From positions 1 through 64,000 of the forward strand of contig CANEZP010000005.1 of assembly GCA_947444305.1 (NCBI GenBank): a stretch of DNA of 64,000 nucleotides. Direction: 5' to 3'. Each line of letters begins with the position of its first letter. Position 1 is the stretch's first letter. The translations under genes and the position numbers were made by a program. The stretch is from Pseudobdellovibrionaceae bacterium. Its GTDB lineage: Bacteria; Bdellovibrionota; Bdellovibrionia; Bdellovibrionales; UBA1609. Below, piece by piece: positions 1-8,492 of the stretch. The notes beneath the pieces were generated by a model. The model saw nothing but the letters and a program-made list of their open reading frames with translations. It was not told where the DNA came from and searched no databases.

Positions 1-636
1 AACGAGCGTGTTCGATCGCGAAATCGCCGCGGTCAATTTACGCAAAGCTTGCGACATCAAACGAGCTTGTAAGCCCATGTGGCTGTCGCCCATTTCACCT
101 TCGATTTCCGCACGCGGGGTTAAGGCCGCAACGGAATCGACGACCAAAACGTCAACCGCGCCGGAACGAACCAAGGTCTCGACGATTTCGAGAGCTTGTT
201 CACCCGTGTCGGGTTGCGAGATCAACATCTCGTCAACTTTAACGCCGAGTTTGCGAGCGTACGAAACGTCGAGCGCGTGCTCGGCATCGACGTACGCGAC
301 ACTGCCGCCGGCCTTTTGGGCTTGGGCCACGGTGCTGAGCGCGAGGGTCGTTTTACCCGAACTTTCGGGACCGTAAATTTCGATGATGCGTCCACGCGGT
401 AAACCGCCGATGCCGAGAGCGATGTCTAAGCTCAGGGCGCCGGTTGAATAAACCGGTACGCTTTCGTAAAGGGACTTGTCGCCACCGAGCTTCATGATCG
501 AACCTTTACCGAATTGTTTTTCGATAGAGGCGATCGCGAGTTCGAGCGCTTTACCTTTTTCGCCCGACGATGCGTTTTTGTCGCCCGTCTGCTTGCCGCC
601 CGATTCTTTGTCGCGCGAGCTGATGTTGATTCCCAT
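1..636 (-). CDS. recA: RecA recombinase, N-terminal 212 residues (cut by window edge)
   Basis: RecA is the ATP-dependent strand-exchange protein of recombinational repair and the SOS response. The minus strand reads from an ATG at 636, preceded by AGGAGAG, to the window edge without a stop. Walker A GPESSGKT lies at about residues 89-96, followed by the Walker B region [12 protein letters not shown] and the start of the L1 region ([18 protein letters not shown]). The Walker A motif sits about 23 residues later than in E. coli RecA because of a hydrophilic Ser/Lys/Gly-rich N-terminal extension. The ATP site and L1 are visible; the C-terminus is outside. No canonical CTG-N10-CAG SOS box is seen upstream. 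Confidence 0.97.
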   Translation of the reverse strand, partial: MGINISSRDKESGGKQTGDKNASSGEKGKALELAIASIEKQFGKGSIMKLGGDKSLYESVPVYSTGALSLDIALGIGGLPRGRIIEIYGPESSGKTTLALSTVAQAQKAGGSVAYVDAEHALDVSYARKLGVKVDEMLISQPDTGEQALEIVETLVRSGAVDVLVVDSVAALTPRAEIEGEMGDSHMGLQARLMSQALRKLTAAISRSNTLV

Positions 637-750
637 TTTTCTCTCCTGTAATCGGCCGGCCTATCCCGAGGACGCCCGATATGAATTACCCAGCACTATC
701 CCAAACTTTGATACACAATTTCTATCGAGAAACTGCGCAAGAATCAGCTG

Positions 751-1254
751 TTATCTCATCGTAGATAGCAGAAAATCTAAAGCAAAAAGAGCGGCTTGTC
801 GCTGGATGTCTTGGCGGCCGCCGCCGGCCGGAAACACTTGCCAGCAGGACTCTTCAACACCCGGGCCACTCACGGCGAAGCACACCGTACCCACCGGTTT
901 CAGCGCGGATCCGCCGCTCGGACCGGCGATTCCGGTGATGCTCACACACCATGTGGAACCTAAAGTTTCGCGCCCACCCTTGGCCATCGCTTGCGCCACG
1001 GGAAGACTGACTTCGCCGTTCGCCAAAATCAAAGAAAGAGGTACATTCAGCACCGTCTCTTTGACCTTGCGCGCATAACTCACTACGGCACCGGCGAAGA
1101 TCGCCGACGCTCCCGGCCGCGCACAAATCAGCGAAGACAACAGACCGCCGGTGCAGCTTTCGGCCAAACCGATCGTCCATCCGCGTTGTTTGCAAAGGGC
1201 TTCGAGCCGCTCGAGCTGTTCGTTCAAGGCCGGTGATTCCGCCGGCGATGTCAT
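751..1254 (-). CDS. pncC: Nicotinamide-nucleotide amidohydrolase (CinA C-terminal domain protein)
   Basis: This is a stand-alone CinA C-terminal domain of 167 aa, the family that deamidates NMN to NaMN in pyridine-nucleotide recycling. The family motifs are AESCTGGLLSS with nucleophile Ser at about residue 33, VVSYARKVK with the Tyr/Lys partners at about 60-65, and GIAGPSGG followed by KPVGTVCFAV. The molybdopterin-binding N-terminal half of full CinA is absent. I chose the ATG at 1254 because it makes a 4-nt ATGA overlap with the pgpA stop; an upstream in-frame GTG at 1263 is possible. It lies between recA and pgpA on the same strand. Confidence 0.92.
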   Translation of the reverse strand: MTSPAESPALNEQLERLEALCKQRGWTIGLAESCTGGLLSSLICARPGASAIFAGAVVSYARKVKETVLNVPLSLILANGEVSLPVAQAMAKGGRETLGSTWCVSITGIAGPSGGSALKPVGTVCFAVSGPGVEESCWQVFPAGGGRQDIQRQAALFALDFLLSTMR

Positions 1255-1754
1255 ACGATCCACATCTCGATCAGCTTGTAATGAAGTATGAGTTGCATCG
1301 CGATGCTGGCAAGTATGCCGGCGACTAAATCATCGGCCATCGCGCCGAAGCCTCCAGGCACTTCGGCATCGACCCAAGAAATGGGCCACGGTTTCAGAAT
1401 ATCGAGTAAGCGGAATAAAACAAAACCCGCGAGCAGGTAAGGCCACGTGAACGGCACCCAAGTCATGGTCACTAAAAAGCCGGCGACTTCATCTAAGACA
1501 AATTCACAAGGATCGTGCTCGGTCGCGAGTTCATTCTCGTACATTTGCGCGATGAAGAGTGAAACCATCACGAACGCGGCGGTTGCGTACATGTACTGCA
1601 TCTCGCCCAAGGAATGAAAATACCATACGAGCGGTATCGCACCGATCGTCCCCCAAGTTCCGGGAGCGTACGGAATCAGACCTAGACCGAACCAAGTACC
1701 GAGAGCTTTGACTGAGAAAATGTAGCGCGAATTCATTGGCCCATCAGTTACCAT
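1251..1754 (-). CDS. pgpA: Phosphatidylglycerophosphatase A
   Basis: PgpA is an inner-membrane phosphatase that converts phosphatidylglycerophosphate to phosphatidylglycerol. The 167-aa length fits the family. The motifs seen are LIPYAPGTWGTIGAIP near the N-terminus, the acidic site LDEVAGF, the segment FRLLDILKPWPI and the C-terminal GGFGAMADDLVAG with two Asp. Several hydrophobic segments are consistent with a multi-pass protein. The stop overlaps the start of pncC, so the two are probably co-translated. Met7 (1736) is an alternative start. Confidence 0.95.
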   Translation of the reverse strand: MVTDGPMNSRYIFSVKALGTWFGLGLIPYAPGTWGTIGAIPLVWYFHSLGEMQYMYATAAFVMVSLFIAQMYENELATEHDPCEFVLDEVAGFLVTMTWVPFTWPYLLAGFVLFRLLDILKPWPISWVDAEVPGGFGAMADDLVAGILASIAMQLILHYKLIEMWIV

Positions 1755-1832
1755 ATCGCACCGTCGATGGGAAAGCCGCGACGCCCACCGGACCTAAGCC
1801 CGGCCCAGGTTTAGATCAACGTGAATTCTGCC

Positions 1833-1838
1833 GATAAT
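1833..1838 (+). promoter_or_regulatory. Possible -10 box directly before pilT (leaderless candidate)
   Basis: GATAAT sits so that transcription would begin at or within a base or two of the pilT ATG at 1846. No Shine-Dalgarno sequence is visible. The call rests on box position only. Confidence 0.3.
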
Positions 1839-1845
1839 TTTAAGC

Positions 1846-3105
1846 ATGCAACTTGAAGAATTACTACGCGCCTCATTGCAAAAAGGGGCCACCGACGTAC
1901 ACCTCAAAGCCGGAGTAATCCCGGTCATCCGCCGTCACGGTGCACTCCGCCCTTTGCAACCGAACGCCGCCGTCGTCACCGCCGAGCAAATTGAATTTAT
2001 GGCGATGGGTCTACTCAACGAAAAGCAGCGCGCTCACTTCGACGAGTTTTCGGAAATCGATATCGGTTACGGCATCAGCGGTCTGGGCCGCTTTCGTGTG
2101 AGCATCTTCCGCCAGCGCGGCACGATCCGCATGGTCGTACGTAACATTCCTTTCAAAGTGCCATCGATGGAAGAGCTCAATCTACCGAAAGTCGTTGAGC
2201 AAATCGCGCAGATCGAGCGTGGCTTGGTGTTGATCACCGGCGTGGCCGGCAGCGGTAAGTCATCGACCCTAGCCGCCATCATCGACGACATCAACAAGCG
2301 CGAAAATAAACACATCCTCACGATCGAAGATCCGATTGAATATTTGATCCGCGATCGCAAAAGCTTAATCACCCAGCGCGAAATCGGCGTGGATTCCATG
2401 TCGTTTGCCCGGGCGTTGCGCGCGGGCCTTCGCCAAGATCCTGACGTCATTCTGATCGGTGAGATGCGCGATAAAGAAACGATCGAAACCGCCATCCTCG
2501 CCGCCGAGACCGGGCACTTGGTCCTCTCGACCTTGCACACGCTCGACGCGGTCGAAACGATCAACCGGATTTTAGCGACCTTCGATGCGACCCAACAGGC
2601 GCAAATCCGTTTGCAATTGGCGGCGACTCTGAAGGCCGTGGTCTCGCAGCGCTTGTGTAAACGAAAAGACGGTAGCGGCCTTGTCCCGACCGTGGAAGTT
2701 TTGATTAACAATTCACGCGTGCGTGACTTGATCGAAGACTCGACCCAGACCCAGCACATCCAGCAATCGATCGAAGAAGGCAGCGCCGCCTGGGGCATGC
2801 AATCGTTCGATCAAAGTTTGATGGAGCTTTTGAACAAAGATTTGATCTCGTACGAAGAAGCACTCCTGCACAGCGCCAGCCCCGAAAACTTCCGTATCAA
2901 GTTCGAAGGCTTCACCGCCATGGACGGAAAAAAATGGTCCCAGGGTGGCTTGTATGATAAAAAAGTGGGCGACAAGTGGGAGAGCGTGACCGAGATCGAA
3001 ATCGTCATGCCGACCGAAATCAAGCCGACCACGATGAGTGAAGATGAAAAGGAATTCGAGAAAAAAGTCGCCCGCGTCGTCGCCAACAGCGGCCGCAAAA
3101 AGTGA
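1846..3105 (+). CDS. pilT: PilT-type twitching-motility retraction ATPase
   Basis: This is the hexameric ATPase that powers type IV pilus retraction at the cytoplasmic base. The protein has 419 aa, with an N-terminal PAS-like PilT domain (DVHLKAG), Walker A GVAGSGKS at 132-139, the Asp box ILTIEDPIEY, Walker B DVILIGEMRD at about 200-209, and the His box ETGHLVLSTLHT. The PilT signature ALRAGLRQDPD is intact. The C-terminus runs about 60 residues past the usual PilT end (a WSQGGLYDKK region and a charged tail), so this may be a PilU/PilT paralogue with an added tail. A GATAAT -10-like box lies 7 nt before the ATG. Confidence 0.93.
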   Translation: MQLEELLRASLQKGATDVHLKAGVIPVIRRHGALRPLQPNAAVVTAEQIEFMAMGLLNEKQRAHFDEFSEIDIGYGISGLGRFRVSIFRQRGTIRMVVRNIPFKVPSMEELNLPKVVEQIAQIERGLVLITGVAGSGKSSTLAAIIDDINKRENKHILTIEDPIEYLIRDRKSLITQREIGVDSMSFARALRAGLRQDPDVILIGEMRDKETIETAILAAETGHLVLSTLHTLDAVETINRILATFDATQQAQIRLQLAATLKAVVSQRLCKRKDGSGLVPTVEVLINNSRVRDLIEDSTQTQHIQQSIEEGSAAWGMQSFDQSLMELLNKDLISYEEALLHSASPENFRIKFEGFTAMDGKKWSQGGLYDKKVGDKWESVTEIEIVMPTEIKPTTMSEDEKEFEKKVARVVANSGRKK

Positions 3106-3434
3106 GCTGATTTCCGAAGTGGAAGAGAATTCTTCCACGCTGATCGCCCCCGCCCTTAAATCGCTGACCCGCTTTCTCACCGTTCGGGACCACTCCCATT
3201 ACGAATTACGCACGAAATTAGCCCGCAACTACCCTCCCGAGGTGATCGAAAAGGTCATGATCGAGGCAGACCGCCGTGGTTGGCTCGCCCCCGAGACCGA
3301 AATTGCCGAGCGCCTTGCTTTGGCCCTCGCCAGGAGGCATAAAAGTCATATGTACATCGTTGGTCTATTTAAAATACCGTGGTTTTGAAGACCCGGTCAT
3401 CAAGCAGGTGTTGGATGAAGAGCGAGATTGTTAG
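3038..3434 (+). pseudogene. recX: recX-like regulator interrupted by a frameshift
   Basis: RecX binds RecA filaments and modulates recombination. The first frame (from GTG 3038, ATG 3044 or GTG 3119) gives ALKSLTRFLTVRDHSHYELRTKL and then EVIEKVMIEADRRGWL, a clear RecX helical repeat, but it runs into TGA at 3388. From about 3369 the +1 frame continues the family pattern, reading YLKYRGFEDPVIKQVLDEE to a TAG at 3432-3434, which overlaps alaS by 20 nt. One extra base between 3362 and 3369 would explain it. It could be a real mutation, a sequencing error or recoding; no classic slippery site is obvious. The start is uncertain. Confidence 0.75.
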
Positions 3435-6126
3435 ACAAACATTTCTGGATTATTTCGAAAAAAAGGGCCACCGTAAGGTCGCCTCTTCCCGCCTGATACC
3501 GGAAGGTGATCCCACACTGTTGTTCACCAACGCGGGCATGAACCAGTTTAAAAACGTGTTCACCGGCCTCGAACAGCGCGACTACACCAGGGCGACTTCA
3601 TCGCAGAAGTGCGTGCGCGCCGGCGGTAAACACAACGATCTGGAAAACGTCGGCCACACCGCCCGTCACCACACTTTGTTCGAAATGCTCGGCAATTTTT
3701 CTTTCGGCGATTACTTTAAAAAAGACGCCATCCATTTTGCTTGGGAATTGATCACCAAAGATTTCGGCATCGATAAAGACAAACTCTACGTCACCGTTTT
3801 CTTGGACGACGACGAAGCCGCCGACATTTGGCACAAACAAGAAGGCGTGCCCCGCGACCGCATCTACCGCCTCGGTGAGAAAGACAACTTCTGGCGCATG
3901 GGCGACGCCGGCCCGTGCGGCCCCTGTTCGGAAATATTTTACGATCTAGGACCCGACGTCCCGGGTGATCCCGCCTTGAACGTCATGACCGGCGACGGCG
4001 ACCGCTTCATGGAATTCTGGAATTTGGTTTTCATGCAGTTCGAAGAAGACGGCAAAGGCGGCCGCGTGAAACTGCCGAAGCCTTCCGTCGACACGGGCAT
4101 GGGCCTCGAGCGCTTGACCACGATCATGCAAGGTAAAATCTCAAACTACGATACCGACTTGTTCCAAGATTTGATCAACGTCGCTTGCAAAAAAGCCGGC
4201 GTCTCGTACGCACAATCGACCAAGGGCATGAAAGGTGCGGAGCTTGCCGCTCAGGAAAAAACGAACGTCGCCTTGCGCGTACTGGCCGATCACGCGCGCG
4301 CTTCGGCCTTCCTGATCACCGACGGGGTCATGCCGTCGAACGAGGGCCGCGGTTACGTCCTCCGCCGCATCATGCGCCGGGGCATTCGCTACGGCCGCCA
4401 ATTGTCGGAAGATCAATCTTTGTTGCCCACGATCGTCGACGCCGTCATCAACAAGATGGGCGGATACTTCACCGAATTGAACCAGCAAAAATCTTTTATC
4501 GAGCGCACCGTCGTCGACGAAGAAAAACGCTTTCTCGCGACGCTTGATCAAGGCACGAGCGTGCTCGGTCACGAACTCGATAAATTAAAAGACGGCGGCA
4601 CGCTGGGCGGCGAAGTCGCGTTCAAGCTCTACGATACGTTCGGTTTCCCAGCGGATCTCACGCGCATCATCGCCGAAGAGCGCGGCTTCCACGTCGACGA
4701 ACTCGGCTTCGAAAAACACCTCAAAGCTTCGAAAGAAAAAGCCAAAGCTTCTTGGAAGGGCAAAGCCATGAGCGGAGACCAAGCGCACTTGGTTACGTTC
4801 TCGCAAAGCGCGGCTAAAAAAGGTGTGACCGAATTCATCGGCTACGACACGACCCAAGAATCAAACGCGAAGGTCACAGCGCTCAGCGACGGCAGCAAAG
4901 AATGCGAAAAATTATCCGAGGGCGCGACGGGCCTCATCGTTTGCAACAAAACTTGCTTTTACGCCGAAGGCGGCGGGCAAGTCGGTGACCGCGGCGTGAT
5001 CCGCTCGGCTTCCGGCGAGGCCGAGGTGCTCGAGACGACGAAACAAAACAACGTGTTCATGCATCAGGTGAAAGTCACCGACGGCGTGATCAACGTGGGC
5101 GACGTCGTGCAACTCGTGGTGAACGAATCCGAACGCCGCGCGACCGCGAACAATCACTCGGCCACGCACTTGATGCACGCGGCTTTACGCATGGTTTTGG
5201 GCAATCACGTGCAACAGGCCGGCTCGCTGGTCGAGCCCGATCGTCTGCGCTTCGACTTCACCCACAACCAACCTTTGACCCAGACCGAGATTGAACGCAT
5301 TGAAGACATCGTCAACGGCGAGATCGCGAAGAGCGTGCAAGTCCAAGGCGAAACGATGTCGCACAAAGATGCGATCGGCAAAGGCGCTTTAGCTTTGTTC
5401 GGCGAGAAATACGGCGACGAAGTGCGGGTCATCCAAATGGGCGGCTTCTCGATGGAACTTTGCGGCGGCACGCACGTCACCAACACCTCGCAAATTCGTT
5501 TGTTCAAGATCGTATCCGAAGGCGGAGTTTCGAGCGGCGTGCGCCGGATCGAAGCCATCACCGGCGACATGGCCACGACGTACTTGCAAACGCTCGCGCG
5601 CGAATCTTTGCAAGCCCGCGCGTTGACCGGCATGAACGTAAGCTGGACAAAGTACCTCGAACCCGAGGCAACGAAACTCTCCTCTTGGGTTGAACAAGCG
5701 CAAGAGACCTCACGCCAACTCGCGCGCGAAGTGCAGAACTTGAAAAGCAAAAACGTGAATCTGGATGACCTCGTCGGCACGGCGACTCCGTTTACCTCGA
5801 ACGGCATCGACGGACGCTTCGTCTTCGGCGATATTCCGATGGACGACCGCAAAGTTTTAAGCGAGTTGTCCGATCGTTTGCAGGATAAGTTGAAAGACGC
5901 GGTGATCGTGCTCGTCGGCCAGGGCGAAAATTCGCACCCGGTGATTGTCTCGGTCTCAAAATCCTTAGCGGGCAAACTCAACGCCGGCAAAATCTTGAAC
6001 GAAGTAGCGACCACCCTCGGTGGCAAAGGCGGCGGCCGGCCCGACTTCGCGCAAGGCGCGGTCCCCGACCGTTCCTCGTTGGATAAAGCCAAAGACAAAG
6101 CTTTGTTGATGGTCCGCCCGAACTAA
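3415..6126 (+). CDS. alaS: Alanyl-tRNA synthetase
   Basis: AlaRS charges tRNA-Ala and hydrolyses mischarged Ser/Gly. The 903-aa protein is of normal length. It starts with MKSEIVRQTFLDYFEKKGH, carries class II motif regions (LLFTNAGMNQFKNVF, then TSSQKCVRAGGKHNDLENVG), the editing-site HSATHLMHAAL (HxxxH), the zinc pair in CGGTHV, and a C-terminal DHHA1-type region ending GGRPDFAQGA. I chose the ATG at 3415, preceded by AGGTG, because it matches the family N-terminus; an upstream GTG at 3379 would add 12 atypical residues. The start overlaps the end of recX. Confidence 0.98.
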   Translation: MKSEIVRQTFLDYFEKKGHRKVASSRLIPEGDPTLLFTNAGMNQFKNVFTGLEQRDYTRATSSQKCVRAGGKHNDLENVGHTARHHTLFEMLGNFSFGDYFKKDAIHFAWELITKDFGIDKDKLYVTVFLDDDEAADIWHKQEGVPRDRIYRLGEKDNFWRMGDAGPCGPCSEIFYDLGPDVPGDPALNVMTGDGDRFMEFWNLVFMQFEEDGKGGRVKLPKPSVDTGMGLERLTTIMQGKISNYDTDLFQDLINVACKKAGVSYAQSTKGMKGAELAAQEKTNVALRVLADHARASAFLITDGVMPSNEGRGYVLRRIMRRGIRYGRQLSEDQSLLPTIVDAVINKMGGYFTELNQQKSFIERTVVDEEKRFLATLDQGTSVLGHELDKLKDGGTLGGEVAFKLYDTFGFPADLTRIIAEERGFHVDELGFEKHLKASKEKAKASWKGKAMSGDQAHLVTFSQSAAKKGVTEFIGYDTTQESNAKVTALSDGSKECEKLSEGATGLIVCNKTCFYAEGGGQVGDRGVIRSASGEAEVLETTKQNNVFMHQVKVTDGVINVGDVVQLVVNESERRATANNHSATHLMHAALRMVLGNHVQQAGSLVEPDRLRFDFTHNQPLTQTEIERIEDIVNGEIAKSVQVQGETMSHKDAIGKGALALFGEKYGDEVRVIQMGGFSMELCGGTHVTNTSQIRLFKIVSEGGVSSGVRRIEAITGDMATTYLQTLARESLQARALTGMNVSWTKYLEPEATKLSSWVEQAQETSRQLAREVQNLKSKNVNLDDLVGTATPFTSNGIDGRFVFGDIPMDDRKVLSELSDRLQDKLKDAVIVLVGQGENSHPVIVSVSKSLAGKLNAGKILNEVATTLGGKGGGRPDFAQGAVPDRSSLDKAKDKALLMVRPN

Positions 6127-6248
6127 TCTTTGGGGCACGCCGATTGCTCAGTACACCGGTGGCGCAGGCTTATCGCTTCTTGATGAAGCCGGGCCTGCCG
6201 GCCGGTGCCGAATCACGGCCCGGCGTGAAATTTAACCAAGGATTACCG

Positions 6249-7169
6249 ATGATGCGCTTTCTCCTACTTTGTTCTCTCTGCTTGGCCGTCGGCGCGTGTG
6301 ATTCTCAAAAACCCAACCTGATGAGGCAACCGCCCCCTCCCCCGCCGGAAGCTCCCCTTAAAGATTTGAACGTACAGAATTACGAAATTTCCGGTGGCCA
6401 ACGCCTACGCGTGATCGATGCCGACGGAAAAGTGATTATCGAGGGTGAGCCGATACCTAACGGCGCCCGCATTTATCGTTCGCGCGGCTTCGTCGCTTAC
6501 ACCTACGAAAAACAAGGAACGCGGCTTAAGACGTTTAACTACCAAGGGCGCGATCTTCATACCGACGCCGACCTATTGACCGGTAATTACCGTATCTACA
6601 TTTCCGATCACCTACTGGCCGTATACAACGAGAAATCCGACGGCAACCGCCTCAGCACGATCAATAAGGACGGCAAAACAATTCCCACCGCCTCCGACCT
6701 TCTGAACAACGAATCAAAGATTTTCATTTCCGAGAACATCATCGCCTACACCGCGCAAAGCCACTCGCAAGGCAAACTCCTTTCTAAAGAGGGCAACGCC
6801 GCGACTTACGAGGCCATCCCCACGGGTTTGCGCTTGCATGCTTTTAATCGCTATGGAGATGATCTTAACGTGACCTCTAATCTCTTGGACTCTCACTCCC
6901 ACTTTTTCGTTACGGGAAAAATCGTCGCCTACACCTCCATGACGTCCACCCAGGGACAACTGCTTAAGGAGGAAGGCAACGTCAAAACGTACGCGGCCAT
7001 TCCCACGGGCCGCCGCTTGTTCGCGAAGAGCTACCTCGGCGTCCCGCTCGCCGTGAGTTCTGAACCGCTAAACGACGACACGAAGATCACGGTTGAAGAC
7101 AGCTTCATCCTCATCAACAAACCCGGCCGCCGCGATGCCGTTTATTTAATCGACGGCAGCGTCCGCTAA
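6249..7169 (+). CDS. Lipoprotein with tandem beta-rich repeats
   Basis: I do not recognise a named family. The start at 6249 follows AAGGA and opens a lipoprotein signal with lipobox LAVGAC, then a Pro-rich linker (PPPPPPEAP). The mature part consists of about five repeats of 43-62 residues. Each has a strand-like lead (IYRSRGFVAYT, IYISDHLLAVYN, IFISENIIAYTA, FFVTGKIVAYTS, ITVEDSFILIN) and a DLL/NLL-type end. The third and fourth units carry an extra insert (QGKLLSKEGN / QGQLLKEEGN followed by AIPTG). The pattern suggests a propeller-like or solenoid envelope protein. Its stop codon overlaps the convergent gene's stop. Confidence 0.85.
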   Translation: MMRFLLLCSLCLAVGACDSQKPNLMRQPPPPPPEAPLKDLNVQNYEISGGQRLRVIDADGKVIIEGEPIPNGARIYRSRGFVAYTYEKQGTRLKTFNYQGRDLHTDADLLTGNYRIYISDHLLAVYNEKSDGNRLSTINKDGKTIPTASDLLNNESKIFISENIIAYTAQSHSQGKLLSKEGNAATYEAIPTGLRLHAFNRYGDDLNVTSNLLDSHSHFFVTGKIVAYTSMTSTQGQLLKEEGNVKTYAAIPTGRRLFAKSYLGVPLAVSSEPLNDDTKITVEDSFILINKPGRRDAVYLIDGSVR

Positions 7170-8044
7170 CGAAAATCGCGGAGCGGATCTTTTTTGTCGA
7201 CGTAGGTTTCCCAGTTTTCGACGATCCACGGAATATCCAAATTGATTACCGGGGCGAACCACACGCCCCGGATCGGTCCCAGTTTCCATTCTAATTGCGA
7301 TTCGGTGAACCCGCGCTGAAAGGTCAAAACGTTGCCCACGATGCGGCTCGTTTGCTCATCGAGTTCGCGGTGCGCGAGTTGTCCCGTGATAAAGAAATTA
7401 AAACTCAAATCCGCTTTTTGATTTTCACGGAAACCCATGCGCGAGATCGCGCTTAATCCGCAGACCTTATTAATCAACGCCAAAACGTAAACGCGCAGAT
7501 AAGGATTCGCGCCTTCGACCCGCGTGCGCTTGAACGCGCATTGCGAATCACCGGTGAAGGTGATGCGCGCGTTGATCACGCCCTTGTGTCCGTGCCGGGC
7601 GAGTACGCTTGGATAAAACAACATCTGCTCAATCTCTTCGCGCAGACGATCGAAGTGCCCGAGGTGTTCCGCGTACTGGGCCATGTCGGCGCCGTGCGCG
7701 CCCCAAGCTTCTTCGGGCCACTCGCCGCTGCCCTTCGCTTCGGCGTACGCTTTCTCAAAATAGGCGTCCCCTTTAGGTTGGAACAAACCTTCGCCGCTCG
7801 GCACGAAACGGCTCAGGCCTGAACCTTTCGCGGAGTGGCCCCGGGCGCGCCCGCGCGTTGCGGGTTTTTTCCGTGAAGATTTATTTGTTTTAGTTTCGGC
7901 CGATTCCGGCCCAGGGGGAGGTTCCCGATATTCAACTTCGATATCGACGTGCTCAATGGGCGCGTCGGACTCCTGCCCGAAAAGCCAATACACCACCAAA
8001 GCATGTACGCTCAACGAGACGAGCAGAGAGCGAAAAGGAACCAC
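7166..8044 (-). CDS. TonB-like energy-transducer protein
   Basis: The 292-aa protein has one N-terminal membrane segment (about residues 5-23), a Pro/Lys/Arg-rich periplasmic spacer (EPPPGPE, then RKKPATRGRARG), and a C-terminal region resembling the TonB C-terminal domain (YPSVLARHGHKGVINARITF). TonB proteins couple the inner-membrane proton gradient to outer-membrane receptors. No exbB/exbD is nearby, so the partner is unknown; it could instead be an envelope-spanning gliding or secretion component. It starts at GTG with no Shine-Dalgarno sequence, inside an inverted repeat. Assignment of the C-terminal domain is by pattern only. Confidence 0.72.
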   Translation of the reverse strand: MVPFRSLLVSLSVHALVVYWLFGQESDAPIEHVDIEVEYREPPPGPESAETKTNKSSRKKPATRGRARGHSAKGSGLSRFVPSGEGLFQPKGDAYFEKAYAEAKGSGEWPEEAWGAHGADMAQYAEHLGHFDRLREEIEQMLFYPSVLARHGHKGVINARITFTGDSQCAFKRTRVEGANPYLRVYVLALINKVCGLSAISRMGFRENQKADLSFNFFITGQLAHRELDEQTSRIVGNVLTFQRGFTESQLEWKLGPIRGVWFAPVINLDIPWIVENWETYVDKKDPLRDFR

Positions 8045-8064
8045 GTGACAAAATTATCACGTGG
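8041..8064. promoter_or_regulatory. Inverted repeat over the start of the TonB-like gene
   Basis: Perfect 8-bp arms CCACGTGA and TCACGTGG flank an 8-bp centre. The repeat covers the GTG start at 8044 and, on the minus strand, a GATAAT box. This placement fits an operator or translational hairpin; no regulator is known. Confidence 0.45.
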
Positions 8065-8117
8065 CCAGAACTTTTTAATGAAAACGGCATGAGGTCTTCT
8101 TCATACGCGAGTGAGAA

Positions 8118-8480
8118 TTATTTCCGGCGAACGCGCGTTTCCGTTTTGCTTTCTGATTGATTTTCTTTTTTGGTGGTGACACCAGACTCGGCCGTGAGCT
8201 CATCACGTACGGGAGTAAAGCCTTTAAAACCTGAGCTGAGAGTTTTGGCCGGCTTCACCGTTTTCGGTGTGGCTTCGTTCTTCGCTACGGTCTTTGCGCG
8301 CGCGGCTTCTTCCGAAGAATCGCGGACCGGGGTGAACCCCCAGTTGTTCGCGATCGTTGGCTTTTTCGCGAGCTTTTCGGCTTGGTCAGTCTTGCCCGGC
8401 GCGGTTTTGCTAGGAACCGCGGAGGCGTAGGAACCGATCAAACTGAAACAAAGTACCGTTTTTGAAAATGAACTCTTCAT
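8118..8480 (-). CDS. Small exported protein with two GFTPVRD repeats
   Basis: This 120-aa protein belongs to no family I recognise. Residues 1-21 look like a Sec signal peptide (ending SYASA). The rest is Lys/Ala/Thr-rich and probably disordered, with two copies of a short motif, WGFTPVRDSSEE near residue 47 and KGFTPVRDELTAE near residue 86, about 40 residues apart. The spaced aromatic/basic motifs could bind peptidoglycan or a partner protein; this is guesswork. It lies 12 bp downstream of the barrel gene and may share its transcript. Confidence 0.7.
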   Translation of the reverse strand: MKSSFSKTVLCFSLIGSYASAVPSKTAPGKTDQAEKLAKKPTIANNWGFTPVRDSSEEAARAKTVAKNEATPKTVKPAKTLSSGFKGFTPVRDELTAESGVTTKKENQSESKTETRVRRK

Positions 8481-8492
8481 GCGTTGCTCTTC

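Noticed and set aside
724-760. SOS box upstream of recA
   Set aside because: The closest match, CTG-N9-CAG near 734-748, has the wrong spacing for the CTG-N10-CAG consensus, and LexA sites in the Bdellovibrio group differ anyway.
476-1078. 200-codon plus-strand frame across recA start and pncC
   Set aside because: It overlaps two certain minus-strand genes and has no recognisable content.
5205-6098. 297-codon open frame antisense to alaS
   Set aside because: alaS is unmistakable on the other strand; the antisense frame is Ser/Thr/Arg-rich with no family pattern, as expected by composition.
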